From: Eurosta solidaginis
Lineage: Eukaryota > Arthropoda > Insecta > Diptera > Tephritidae
Direction: 5' to 3'
Length of the DNA stretch: 64,000 bases
Assembly (NCBI RefSeq): GCF_040869045.1
Contig: NC_090320.1
Span: 149,070,941-149,134,940 of the forward strand
The notes under the pieces were generated by a model that was not told the DNA's origin, searched no databases, and saw only the letters and a program-made list of their open reading frames with translations. This document shows positions 9,435-20,399 of the stretch, one piece after another. Every line of letters starts with the position of its first letter. Position 1 is the first letter of the stretch. The translations under genes and the position numbers were made by a program.

Positions 9435-11350
9435 CTACTCTTGATGCGGTGATGAAGTCCACAATAAATTTCATAATTTTGGACCTACTCGATTTCGCGA
9501 AATAGTAGTAAGATGTGTGATCCATCGCTGCTGTTCCCAGTATTTGTATAATGGAGTTAAAGGGGCAGCTATTTTTAATGCTGTAGTGAGTATCACCCAT
9601 AAGAACTGCTCTGAGTTTCCGTTTTCTAATACTGTAATTTTTTTTACTGCTACTTTAGCATCTGCATGCATATTAATGAAGGATATGCTGCGCTGACTTT
9701 GGAAGTAATAGCCGAGTTTCTTTTGCTTTGGTTCCTTCTTTAAAACATACTCCTCTATAGGTTCCTCAAAGTCGTTTCTCTCCCTTTTAGATTTATTTCT
9801 CCAATTGTCATAAGAATTTGCGTCTTCGTTGATAACTTTGGTAACTTGAAGTTCAGCTCCCTTCTCTTCTCGTTCTTCGGTGGCTTCTTTACTTATTTTT
9901 TGATATTCGTTTAGCAAGTACGTATTTAATATCGCTGATCCTCCGTGATGGTCTCGAAACTCAGTTTTGAGGAATTTATCAGCTCGTAAGAGATTTTTGT
10001 ATCCCGACAGTACTCTATGCTTCTTGTCATCAAAATAAGCCTCAGCGTAACTTGTACTGGCATGGGTCTGCTGTCCAGGTAGACAAGCTGCTGACCAAAG
10101 AGGAAATTCCAAAGCACTTGTTTTAAAAAAGTCATCGATAAACCGTTTGTTATAGAATCCGTTGCTTTTTCTTCCTATTTCAGCAACTTCCTCTGCTGAT
10201 TGCCGAATTCTACTAATCCATGTTCTCACAGTGGGGCTGCAATCGCTTAAGTTATCGTCCACATTTTGTCCAATTTCATCTGTGGGAGTATATCTATCTT
10301 CACTTAGATTGAAAGTGCGATCACCGATTGTCTTTCCATGAGATAAAGTGGAGTCATTATATTGATTTAAACAGACGATACAGAGACTTTTCAGAATTGA
10401 TTCGAATTCGGCCAAAGTTTGAGCGTCAATCAACAATGCAATGCCAAATAGGTAAAACTTTCTTATCTGGCTGTTCTCTATTGCTTTAATGCACTTCCAA
10501 TTTGCAATCATTTTAATAAAATGAGCTACGTCAAGCCTTATATATGTAGAGATTGCAGGCCGGTTCCTTCTCAATGGATCATCGGAGGCCACCAAAAATA
10601 ATATCTCAATATATGCTTTTATATTTTGTTCATTGAACGCTAGAGATAGAGCATTAATCAACGCTCTCGAGCAATCACACGTCACCTCATCTGGCTTAGG
10701 AGCACCCATTCGTATCCACTTTTTCAGCCATAACTCTATTAAAATTGTGCTTTGATCATCTGTCAAAAGCTGGTGCACGGATATTGTGGATTGCCTAAAA
10801 TTAATTACGATAACATATAAAAATATATGGCCACTTTGTTTCCCGTTTTCATATAAAATTTTTTTTTGTGCCTGTTCCATCTATGGCTAGACGACTTCTG
10901 CTTTTTAATTTTCATCAAATTGTGGTAACGCTTGTATGCATGCAGCTGGACGTTTGATCCGTAGAACACATACAATTTATCAATTTTTTCCTTCCCAATT
11001 CCCAACTTTCCATCGCGATATTCATTGACACACTTTTGAACGACTGCTGCTGTCGGAATAGTAGGAGGTATGCGTTGGGTTTGTAGTCCAAAAACTTGGC
11101 TTTTGAGCCAATTTTTAGCTCCAACAGAGGCAGCTTCTTCACCAATCCGAGCACGCTTCAGTTTTCGTGTAGGTCTACGGACATTCTCATGTTGTAGATA
11201 AAAAACCATGTTTCTATATCTGACACGCAACACTACAGGAAACGCCTCTGGAACGGAGTCAATAAATCCATAAAATGGATTGTTGCAAGCTTGGCTTTTG
11301 CACTTCCCCCGGATCGTTACGTGATGAGCTGCGCCCTCCCTCTCTTAGAT
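9435..11350 (-). pseudogene. DDE-type (MULE/NOF-like) transposase core, frameshifted
   Basis: Three minus-strand frames follow one another. The first (10805 to about 11350) carries a Cys-containing start (GKCKSQACNNPFYGF) and basic RRPTRKLKRARIGEE. It changes frame in an A9 run near 10860. The main frame (9471-10880, up to 469 codons) holds SGHIFLYVIVIN, then EVTCDCSRALINALSLAF, which looks like a catalytic Asp strand plus helix, then RLDVAHFIKMIANWKC, comparable to the C/H-x-x-H step of MULE transposases. A third frame near 9435-9600 continues with NSCPFNSIIQIL. The segment between the basic N-part and SGHIF seems too short to contain the usual first catalytic Asp, so an internal deletion is likely. 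The assignment to MULE/NOF rests on motif memory, not a search. At least two frameshifts make it inactive. Confidence 0.6.
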
Positions 11351-11413
11351 CTTGGCATTTTTAAATACAAAGGTGCATTTGGACTCGCTTACTTTCAGGA
11401 ATTCTTCCGTTAT

Positions 11414-11887
11414 TTAATCAGTCCAAGCATATCTCTGCAAAACGGGGTAATTTCGGTCATCATAGTTAACACTATTATCCTCACGAAGTTTTTTGTAGAA
11501 GTTCTCAGATACTTTAATTTCGAAATCATCCAGATCGGGGGCCTCCCAATCTTCCTCACTGTAATTGTCGTTAAATGTAGTATCAATTTCGTTCCCAAAA
11601 GACTGCGTTGAATTGAAAGTATTCTCCATCATAGGGTTTGAGTCGGTTGTAGGATACAACTTTGTCCATATATCACGCCGATTTTCGCGGCATTCTCTGT
11701 AGACGTCTTGCTCTTTCCATTTTCCGTTGAACCTCTCGCTTATTTTCGACCAAATAGGATGCGATGGTCCCGGAAGCAGTGTTTTGTCTTGAGGTAGATG
11801 ATCCAAAAACTCTCTAAGTACAGCCAGACAGTCATCTAGCGGCACTCTGGAAGCTCGGCCAGGCTTTTTCTTGGAGTAGCGATCCAT
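11414..11887 (-). CDS. Myb/MADF-like DNA-binding ORF upstream of the transposase core
   Basis: The open frame reaches 11926, but the likely start is the ATG at 11887 (MDRYSKKKPGRAS), giving about 157 residues. It contains three spaced tryptophans with basic and acidic helices (HPIWSKISERFNGKW ... NRRDIWTKLY), a pattern of Myb/SANT or MADF domains that many transposases use to bind their own ends. The rest is acidic (SEEDWEAPDLDDFEIKVSE). It ends at a stop at 11414, only some 60-100 bp before the transposase-core frame on the same strand, so it is probably the first exon or N-terminal part of that gene. It could instead be an independent small gene. Confidence 0.5.
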   Translation of the reverse strand: MDRYSKKKPGRASRVPLDDCLAVLREFLDHLPQDKTLLPGPSHPIWSKISERFNGKWKEQDVYRECRENRRDIWTKLYPTTDSNPMMENTFNSTQSFGNEIDTTFNDNYSEEDWEAPDLDDFEIKVSENFYKKLREDNSVNYDDRNYPVLQRYAWTD

Positions 11888-11926
11888 TAAACAACTCGTT
11901 ATCAAATAGCAACGATAGCTTCGCAA

Positions 11927-12439
11927 TCAAATAGCAATGATTTTTTCCGCGAACACTTTAGCGAATATTTGGAATGTATATCTTAATATTCTGTATCGTA
12001 ACAAAAACAGCTTGATTACGCGTTAATCTTTCAACAAGTTCATCAAAGACTGACTGAAAGTACTTCAGTTTCTTTGTTATTTATACAAAAATCCTTTTCT
12101 TTGTTTAAAAAAAAAAAAACGAATATTTGCTACCTAGGAAAAGGGTTATTTCAGAATATTGAGCATTTTTTAATATTTACCGCCTACCTATTACATGTTA
12201 GTGCACACGGCACTTGGTAAAGATTTGTTATCATCGACTACCTAAAACTAACCACATTTGAAAGTTCCTTCTTGAATTAATGTGTTCTGTGTGAGTATTT
12301 GTAATACAATACTAAAGTATTTAATTTGGCAAAATACCAGATTTAAAAACGCTAAGTTTATTTGTACCATTATAGTGGCGTTCATGACTAAAGCTGGAGA
12401 CTTTGGTGCTTTATCGGTAACCGTATCGGTAACCATTCA
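11927..12439. other. AT-rich spacer before satellite-like array
   Basis: In the minus direction this is the 5' flank of the transposase gene. It holds an A-run near 12108 and a duplicated ccgtatcggtaacc-like motif at 12412-12436 at the edge of the array. No gene was seen. Confidence 0.5.
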
Positions 12440-14345
12440 GAAATGATTACGGAAGGGACCCAAAATGACCCCTAAAAGGTCCCGTAGTGATCACGGAAAC
12501 CACCAAGAATTTATCTCTCAAATTACGCAAATGATCCCAAAAATACCCCGACGGGATGGCGGACGTATCCCGAAACCCATCCAGAAATGATGCCGGAAGG
12601 GTCCCCAAATGATCGCGAAATAGTCCCGAAATGATGCCGGAATAGTCCCGAAAATGTCCCAAAATCACCCCGACGGGATCTCGGACGGATCACGAAAACT
12701 ATACAGAAATGATCCTGGAAGGGTCCCAAAATGATCCCGAAATAGTCCCGAAATGACTCCGGCGGGATCCGTCCTGAAAAAGTCCCGAGATTACCCTGAC
12801 GGGATCCCGAAAATATTCCATATATTATCCCGGAGTGATCCCGGAATGATCCCGGAACAGTTCCGTAAAAGATGCCGGAAGGGTCCCCAAATGATCCCGA
12901 AATAGTCCTAAAAGAACCCTGACTTTATCCCGGACGGATCCCGAAAACCATCCAGAATTTATCTCTGAAGGGTCCGCAAATGATCCCGATATAGTCCGGA
13001 ATAAGTCCCGAAAAAATCGAACGGGATCCCGGACAGATCCCGAAAATCATCCGGAAATGATCTCGGAAGGAGACCGAACCGACGGGATCCCAGATGGATT
13101 CCGAAAACTATCCCGAAATGATCCCGAAAAAGTTCCAAAATTACCCTGGAGGGATCCCGGACGGATCGCGAAAATCATCCAATCCACAAATGATGCTGGA
13201 AGGGTCCCAAAATCATCCTGAAAAAGTTCCAAAATCACCCTAACGGGATCATGAAAATCATCCAGAAACTATCCCTGAGGGGTCCCGAAATAGTCCCCAA
13301 ATGACCCTGACGGGATCCCGGACAAATCCAGAAAACTATATAGAATTTACCTCTGAAGGGTCCGTAAATGATCCCGATATAGTCCGGAAAAAGTCCCGAA
13401 AAGACTCCGACGGGATCCCGGATAGATCCCGAAAATCATACAGAAATTATCCCGGAAGGATCCCCAAATAAACCCGAAATAGTCCCGAAATAACTCAGAT
13501 TTTACCGAAATTACCCCGACAGGATCCCAGACGGATCCCGAAAACTTCTCAGAAATGATCCTGACGGGATCCTGAATACCATCTAGAAATGATCCCGGAA
13601 TAGTCCCGAAAATGTCCCAAAATAACCCTGACGGGATCCCGGACTATACAGAAATGATCCCGGAAGAGTCCCAAAATGATCCCGAAATAGTCCCGAAAAA
13701 GTCCCGAATTTACCCCGACGGGATCCCGGACGGATCCTGAAACCATCCAGAAATTATCCCGGAGAAGTCCCAAAGTGATCCCGAAATAGTTCCGAAAAAG
13801 TCCCAAAATAACCCCGACGGGTTCCTGGACTATACAGAAATGATCCCGGAAGAGTCCCAAAATGATCCCGAAATAGTCGCGAAAAAGTCCCGAATTTACC
13901 CCGACGGGATCCCGGACGGATCCGGAAACCGTCCAGAAATTATCCCGGAGAAGTCCCAAAGTGATCCCGAAATAGTTCCGAAGAAGTCCCAAATTTACCC
14001 CGACGCAATCCCGAACGGATCTCGAAAACTATACAGAAATGATCCCGGAAGAGACCCAAAGTGATCCCGAAATAGTCCCGAAAAAGTCCCGAATTGACCC
14101 CGACTGATCCCGGACGGGTCCCAAAAGTCATCCAGAAATTATCCCGGAGAAGTCCCAAAGTTATCCCGAAATAGTTCCGCAAAAGTCCCAAAATAACCCC
14201 GACGCGATCCTGAAATTATCCCGGAAGAGTCCCAAAGTGATTCCGAAATAGTCCCGAAAAAGTCCCGAATCGACCCCGACGGGATCCCGGACGGATGCCG
14301 AAGACCATCCTGAAAAGATCCCTGAAGGGTCTCGATATGACCCTG
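12440..14345. repeat. Degenerate 'gatcccg/gtcccg' tandem array, orientation A
   Basis: The array is built from short 10-12-bp modules (gatcccgaaa, agtcccgaaa, gacgggatcc) organised into loose monomers of about 85-105 bp. For example, gatcccgaaatag recurs near 13680, 13778, 13863 and 13965. Divergence between monomers is high, so it is old. Long open frames inside, on both strands, are low-complexity translations and not genes. The same repeat occurs at 23885-25455 in this orientation and at three sites in the opposite orientation. Confidence 0.9.
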
Positions 14346-14907
14346 ACGGGATTACAAATAAGTTGAAGCTGATTATAACAGCATGTTAATAAGGCAGCAG
14401 GCGCGTTCAAACGAATGAAGAGTTACAAACAAACATACAATAAGGGGTCGTGGGACCCCCTCACCCATTTCCATGTTCGTAAAAAATTTCGCCAGTAAAC
14501 TATTATCTCTGTCCCAAATTTCATCAAAATCCGTCTAGCCGTTCTCGCGTGATTCCGTCACAAAGACGAAAAAATACGGCGGGGACATCCCCCTTTTCAA
14601 AACAAATATAGCTAGTAGATCCTTCTAGACTATTGGCTATATGTGAGCTAAAATTCATCCAAATCCGTCCAGCCGTTCTTGCGTGATTCCGTCACAAAGA
14701 CGAAAAAATACAATAATTATATTATAACTGTTGCTAGGGGGCGGGGACATCCCCCCTTTTCAAAAAAATATAGCTAGTAGATCCTTCTAGACTATTGGCT
14801 GTATGTGAGCTAAATTTCATCCAAATCCGTCCAGCCGTTCTTGCGTGATTGAGTCACAAAGACAAACGTCTGGACAAACATCCAAACATACAAACTTTCC
14901 CATTTAT
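14346..14907. repeat. Array-flanking module with a repeated 'aaatccgtccagccgttctt' segment
   Basis: It starts with gattacaaataagttgaagc, shared with 25477-25565, then runs through three copies of a segment around aatccgtctagccgttc (about 14540, 14660 and 14825) separated by ggggacatccccc stretches. The reverse complement of 14440-14915 recurs at 27936-28250. There is no coding content. Such 'aaatttcatccaaatccgtccagccgttc' modules are common in insect repeats. Confidence 0.8.
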
Positions 14908-14960
14908 AATATATATTAGATTAGATTAGATTAGATATTAGATTCTATTATATATTAATA
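14908..14960. repeat. (attag)n microsatellite
   Basis: This is a short run of attag units (tagattagattagatattag) followed by AT-rich simple sequence. A related stretch starts at 35262. Confidence 0.85.
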
Positions 14961-15104
14961 TAAGATAATATAATAATATTAAGATTCGCAAACGTTAAGT
15001 GATAGGGAACTTAGCTGATATCAGAGGAAAAAAACTGGTGAAAATTACATGTCCTTTTCGTAGTTTTTCGATTTTGTATTTAGAAGTATTTATTATTTTG
15101 TTTA
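14936..15104. repeat. Repeated host element, left part of copy 1
   Basis: It shares its sequence (gattctattatatatta ... attcgcaaacgttaagtgat ... tttagaagtatttattattttg) with 35275-35455. The element resumes at 21030 after the LINE insertion, as shown by the continuous second copy. Confidence 0.85.
15093..15104. repeat. LINE target-site duplication, left
   Basis: ttattttgttta is identical to 21018-21029. Confidence 0.85.
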
Positions 15105-15218
15105 GGTTCGGTTAGGTTGGGTGGTAGCTTCCCTGATAGGGGAAGCTCACTTGGACAACATGAAGGTGCGTTGTGATGCCACATATAATAAACTAAAATA
15201 ACGGTAAAGTAGATATTA

Positions 15219-16439
15219 CTACTTAGAGAATCGTTGGGTAGCTACGATAAAGTTCCGAATGATCCCGATCTCAACCTTGGATAGCTCCTCGGGAGATCCA
15301 AGTGAGTCGCGACCGAAATACTTTCGCCTAGTTCTGGCTAAAGCTGGGCAATCAAGCATAAAGTGATTTGGTGATTCCACCTCATCATCCTCCATATAGC
15401 TGCAGCAGGATGGAGTTTTCAGGATATTGAGCCGTACCGCATGGATACCCATGGGACAGTGCCCTGTCAAAAACCCAATGACCATTGATAGGTGAGCCTT
15501 AGTGAACCCAATTATTTTAGCAGACCTCATGCCATCCACTTTCTGCCAGAAAAATCTTGGTACCCTGCAAGACGTAGTGTCCGCCCACCGTTTGCTGAGC
15601 TGACTCGAGGCCCAGCTGTGGAAGAGCAATCCACAGGTGGCTAGCGGAATCCCGAAATCCCTAGAGCCATCTTCATCCGGTTCAGTTGTACCGATTTGGG
15701 CTAAGAGATCCGCTTGACAGTTAACCGGAATATCACTATGGCCCGGGACCCAGATAATCTTAATTGTAAAATAATTCGATGCAATCGCAAGTGAGGTCAG
15801 GCACTCCCAGGCCACCCTCGATCGCACTGTAGTTGAGCTCACGGCATCTATAACCGCTTGGCTATCAGAGTAGATGTTAAATTCCCTAATCGTATTAGCG
15901 CTGGATAGCATTTCATCCACCGCATCCTTAATAGCAGCAACTTCCGATTGGAATACACTGCAGTAATCAGCCAACTTAAACCTGCGGCTTACATTTAGCC
16001 CTTGACAAAAGACCCTCCCGCCAACCTTTCCGTCCAAATTCGACCCATCCGTGAACAAATTAACTGGCCCCATGCCCCAGATAATTCCGCTTCCCCGCTC
16101 CTCCCTCGGGGGAATGACTGGGGTGAAGGTTGCATAGGGAGCGGATATCGGCATGCAATAGTCCGTCCTGTCCGGGATAAAGTCGAAACTAGTAAGAAGG
16201 CTAGAGTGACCGAAATCAGAAAGCATATAACCCATATCACGAAGCCTGACCAACGACCGGGCCGCGGCTGCCTTTCCCGCAATATCTACTGGATTTATAT
16301 TTAGCATGACATTCAGTGCCAAAGTAGGTGTTGTTCTCAGAGCGCCACTGATACCAATAAGCGCCGTCCGCTGCACTGACACTAACATTTTGGAGGTGCT
16401 GCACCCCATAGAACAGAATCGGTTTGACCACCATCTCAT
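15219..16439 (-). pseudogene. LINE ORF2 C-terminal part: RT thumb and RNase H
   Basis: This 406-codon frame ends ORF2 of the LOA-like element. Residues 1 to about 60 continue the RT thumb (VSVQRTALIGISGALRTTPT). Residues about 127-255 form an RNase H domain with the expected acidic set: Asp in NLFTDGSNLDG, Glu in FQSEVAAIKDA, Asp in IYSDSQAVIDA and the late HSDIPVNCQAD segment. It would remove the RNA strand after first-strand synthesis. The tail carries a Cys/His stretch (CSYMEDDEVESPNHFMLDC) like the LINE C-terminal knuckle. The frame is open, but the rest of the protein is broken upstream, hence pseudogene. Confidence 0.85.
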
Positions 16440-17449
16440 AAAGCCAGTGTACTACTCCCGGCGAGAGCCCTCATCCCTTTTCGATAGCCTCCCTGCAGCA
16501 GTACAAGGCAACCGCGGCTTCCTGGCCCTATCTTCCACATTGGGCCTCCAGGACAGCTTCTTGTCCAGAAAAATCCCCAAATATTTAACCCTGTCAGTAA
16601 GTACCAACGGTACCCCTCCAATCGAAGAAGCTCTGAAGTCGGGTATCTTATATCTCCTTGTAAAAAGAACCAATTCTGTTTTTCCCGGGTTGACCGCCAA
16701 TCCACATGATTCAGCCCACCTAGCCCTGCAGAACATCGCGCAGGGTGCCCAGGAATTTGCCTCTGACTAGGATAGCGAGGTCATCTGCATAGGCAACTAC
16801 CCGACAACCATTGGCTTCCAGCTCCACAAGAAGCTCGTTGACTACCACAACCCAGAGCAGAGGAGATAGGACACCTCCCTGTGGCGTGCGCCTGCACACC
16901 TTCTCCTTAATTATGGCCCCTCCCCACTCCGCTGCTACAATTCTGCTGCATAGAAGATTGCTAATAAATTCAACCAGAGCCTTCGACTCCTAAACCCACC
17001 AGAGCTCTTTCGAAAAGCCCCCTCGATGTCTAGAAAGGCACCCAGAGCATACCCTTTGTGTTCTATGGACCCCTCTATTTGCTTTACAATCGAATGGAAA
17101 GCCGTTTCCGTCGATATGCCCTTGCAGTACGCATGCTGTGAAGCCGACAGTAACCCCCAGGTATCCTTTCCCGTAGGTACAGGTCAATCAACCGCTCAAA
17201 AGTCTTAAGAAGAAACGACGAGAGACTGATTGGACTGAAATCCTTAGGTGATACATGCGAGCTCCTGCCGGCCTTCGGATTGAAGATGACTCTAACCGTG
17301 TGTCACGACTTAGGGATATAGTTAAGCCTGAGACAGTTTGTGTAGATGATGGCCAACCAGCGGGCGGAAATTCCTGAAGAATTTCGAAGTTGCGCAGGAA
17401 TGATGCCATCCGGGCCGGGTGACTTATAGGGCTTGAACGAACTTATAGC
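16437..17449 (-). pseudogene. LINE ORF2 reverse transcriptase core, several frameshifts and stops
   Basis: RT motifs are recognisable only by jumping between minus-strand frames. They are SPGPDGI near 17400, ASQHAYCKG and EGAF-type palm motifs near 17030-17140, the active-site YADD at 16780-16791 (VVAYADDLAILV), and NPGKTELVLF and VKYLGIFLDK at 16560-16690. Numerous stops lie between 16800 and 17400. This is the most decayed part of the element. Confidence 0.85.
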
Positions 17450-17839
17450 CTAGGATATTTTACTTTCCCGTAGTGGATTGCCAGGCATTTCTGCATATCC
17501 AGCAACCGCCGACCATGCAAGCGAAGATCCCTGCGCAACTGGGGCATCGGAAAAATGATTGTCCAGTAAAAGTTTTAGGGACTCTTCGCTACTCATCGAC
17601 CAGTCCCCACCACCATCTCTCAGATACCCACGAGGGACGGGATTCCTAGAGAGAAATTTTCTAAGCCTCGCGGATTCATTGCAGCCTTCTACGTTTTCGC
17701 AGAAGCTTCGCCATGAAATCCTTATTTCATATTTATAAATCCCCAGACTCACCTTATAGAAATCCCAGTCCGAGAGTAATTTACTCTTCCTGGCTCTGTT
17801 AAAGAGCCGCCTACTGGACGCTCTTAGGTCGAGAATCAC
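17450..17839 (-). pseudogene. LINE ORF2 linker between endonuclease and RT
   Basis: This 129-codon frame (ASSRRLFNRARKSKLLSDWD ... SEESLKLLLDNHFSDAPV) matches the KPPWW-to-RT linker of the left-hand LINE in layout. It is separated from the endonuclease frame by a frameshift near 17840. Confidence 0.8.
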
Positions 17840-17840
17840 A

Positions 17841-18761
17841 CTACCAGGGCGGCTTGCCCTTCCCCCTGTAAGTTTTCAATGAGCAGGACAGTTGAAAGGC
17901 GCTATTGCTTGCCGAGGTGAAATTTTCCACCTGACCGTCTATCTCAGATTCGGACAGGTCCGAACCAACGATAGGCGCCTCAGGCAATAGCTCTCCCAAC
18001 TTCCTACAATACAAGTCCCAGTTGGTACTTTTAGGGTTCCTAAAAGATATTTTACCGGGACGTTCTTCGTTCACCGAGAATTGAATATATCGGTGATCAG
18101 AGAAGGAGTGGTCGTTAAGAACCCTCCAGCCAGATATCCGATCTTGCAGTTCTCTGCTAACCAGGGTGAGGTCCAGGACTTCCTCCCTTACCGCAGTAAG
18201 TAAAGTCGGGTCATTCCCCCTATTACATATACAAAGTCCCTCATATACAATAAAAGTAAATAAAGACTCACCTCTGGTGTTCGTATCAGAGCTACCCCAT
18301 ATGCTATGGTGTGCATTAGCATCGGCACCTATGATTACGCCAACGCCTATCCGCCTTGCTTCAGCGGTGATTTCGCCCAGTATGACAGGTAGTGGTCCCG
18401 TTAAGTCCCCATGGGGCGTATACGCTGAGGCCACCCACAATTCGTTACTGCCTCGCTCGAGGCAGACCGTGGTTACGTCAGAATTGCTGAAATTAGAGAG
18501 AATAAAAGCTTCAAATTCCTTTTTAATAAGCACACAGGATCTAGGCCTACCTGCATCCCCATGTACCAAGGTGTTGGATTTTTCCGTCCTTAATCCAGAC
18601 ATTTTTCCGCCGTTACTACTCAGCCACGGCTCCTGGACAAGGACTATATCCACTCCACCTTTCTCAAGACAGAGGAACAAGTTTGCGGAAGCCGCCTTAG
18701 AATGACGAAGATTGATTTGACGGATTTGCATCAACACCACTCTTCTTCTTCTGCACCCCAT
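17841..18761 (-). pseudogene. LINE ORF2 APE-type endonuclease domain
   Basis: This 306-codon frame has the full endonuclease signature: QINLRHSKAASANLFL at the start, VQEPWLSS, GADANAHHSIWGSSDTNTRG, LDLTLV, and NDHSFSDHRYI. It ends in GKGKPPW. The domain nicks target DNA to prime reverse transcription. The start may be the ATG at 18761 or the one ten codons later (MQIRQINLR), which matches the left-hand LINE better. The domain itself looks intact, but the frame breaks directly after it. Confidence 0.88.
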
Positions 18762-18919
18762 CCTTGCCGGATTCGCCCTCGGAGACTAAGAGATCCTCCT
18801 CCCCCCAAACAGACGATTTACACTGATGACGGATCCCGCCATCGATGATTCGCCCTCGGAGGCTAGGAGCTTCTTCTCTGCCCTATCAGCCAGACGACTA
18901 GCACTGATGACAGATCCTG
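18762..18919 (-). other. ORF1-ORF2 spacer with a short internal duplication
   Basis: The stretch contains two related copies (about 75 bp) of a segment around gattcgccctcggag(a/g)cta ... cactgatgac. There is no open frame of its own. In the left-hand LINE the two ORFs overlap instead, so this spacing is probably derived. Confidence 0.6.
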
Positions 18920-20135
18920 CTATTGACGGGACATAAAGAGTGCCTTCGCCAAATTAGCGGGGTCAGCATCCAAAACCATGGGTTCTGGCTCCCCTGCGGA
19001 CGCCTCCACCTGCCGAACAGTCTCTGGGGGAGAAGAACCATCTCCCCTGGAATCGGCGTGGTAGATTTTGAGAACCACACGCTCGAGACCATAGGAGATA
19101 ACCCCCCTCGTGTCAGAGAGAGGACCGGTGGACTCTGCGTTTAGCAGAATCAGCACTTGCCGACGTGGCCCAACAGCCTCCTCTACTCTGAAGACCCTCC
19201 AGTTATGCGTTGGAAGGTTCGGGTTGCAATAACGCATTAACTTCAGTATTTTCTCCGGCTGAGAGGGCCCGACAGGTAACCACACTCGAACCCTCGGTCG
19301 AAGGGGGAGATCCCTCCGTTCCACGGCCTCGAGTTTGGCTCCCCTCCAGACCTCCCCAACCAAAGAAATTATTTTCTTAAAGATACAGGCCGACCGCTCG
19401 TCAGCACAAGTAATCAGTCTAAATCCATGATACCACCCCGAGTATTCGAAGCATGGCCGCGGACCTGGGCTCTCCATAACAGCGGTCATATAGACCGCTG
19501 ATATGGCGCTGGCGACCCACGGCCACTCCTCTCGGAGTGGCACCATCCTCCCTACTCCTATCTAGAACCCCGAGGCTGATGGAACCCGCTCGTTTAGGGA
19601 TTTCGCTAAACGCGGTCATATAGACCGCTGATATGGTGCGGGCGACCCACGGCCACTCCTCTCGGGAGATGGCACCATCCTCCCTACTCCTATCTAGGAC
19701 CCCGTGGATGATGGAGCCCGGTCGTTTAGGGATTTCGCTAAACGCAATTGCGTCCCCACCTCCTCGGGCCCTTTTTGTCGTTGAGGCATTCCGCTCATCC
19801 GACTTTTGCCGCTTCCTAACCCCCAAACCCTGCTGCTCACCCGCATCGTTCGACACCGGTGTGTGGTCGTCGCAAGCTACGACGCTCCTGGCCCACTCCA
19901 GCGTCCGGGAATGCTTCTCAGAAATCTGAGCTGCATCCCATCCGCCGTAGCGCTCCAAGATCTTCTCATCTAGGCGCCGATCACCCAGAGCTTTCCTACG
20001 CGGCGTCGATCGCTTACCTTTCCTAGAAGGCTTCGACCCCAGGGCTCCCGTTGGGAAAGCTCCTCGCGACAAGGCTTCCTTACTGGTACTGGGCTGGTCC
20101 GTCGCATTCCCCGGACCTCTACTTTTCTCTGTCAC
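18920..20135 (-). pseudogene. LINE ORF1 (Gag-like), duplicated and frameshifted
   Basis: Two frames make up ORF1. The upstream one (19419-20135, 238 codons) is Ser/Arg/Lys-rich (SRKGKRSTPRRKALGDRR, KRQKSDERNAS). The downstream one (18920-19546) holds the conserved domain (SGWYHGFRLITCADERSACI, VRVWLPVG, NWRVFRVEEA, GLERVVLKIYHAD) that parallels ORF1 at 1501-3315. A 130-132-bp tandem duplication (19482-19743) lies at the junction, and its two copies differ by a 2-bp indel that throws the frame. The duplicated protein piece reads FSEIPKR...REEWPWVA. Probable role: RNA binding within the element's RNP. Confidence 0.8.
19482..19743. repeat. ~130-bp tandem duplication inside ORF1
   Basis: gcggtcatatagaccgctga begins both copies, at 19482 and 19612, and both end in tttagggatttcgctaaac. 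The copies differ at several sites and by 2 bp in length (ctcggagtgg versus ctcgggagatgg). Confidence 0.9.
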
Positions 20136-20399
20136 AGCCCCATATGGGCCTGCATTGGGTGTCGGTTTCTACACCCCTCCACTAACCGAACTACCCGTAC
20201 CTACGGGATTTGAAACCAAACCCCTGCGCTGATCCGTCTGATCAGCCCTTTTGACCCGCCGGGAGCTTTCTCGGGTGCCGGCGACCTGCTTCGGAGCGCT
20301 CTCCGCAGCTGTCGCGTCCCTCGCCCCATGACGACCTTCGCTGTCACTCCTACCCTCCTTTTTGTTTGTGTTCGTGTCCATTCTAAGAAGTCCTCCCTC

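Noticed and set aside
8939..11926. Treating the transposase as the enzyme of the adjacent hAT-like element (6345-8444)
   Set aside because: It lies outside the defined ends of that element and lacks the hAT C-terminal dimerisation pattern. Its motifs fit a MULE-like enzyme better.
12440..14345. A CRISPR-like array
   Set aside because: The short regular motifs have no fixed repeat-spacer structure, spacers are themselves repeats, and the DNA is eukaryotic.
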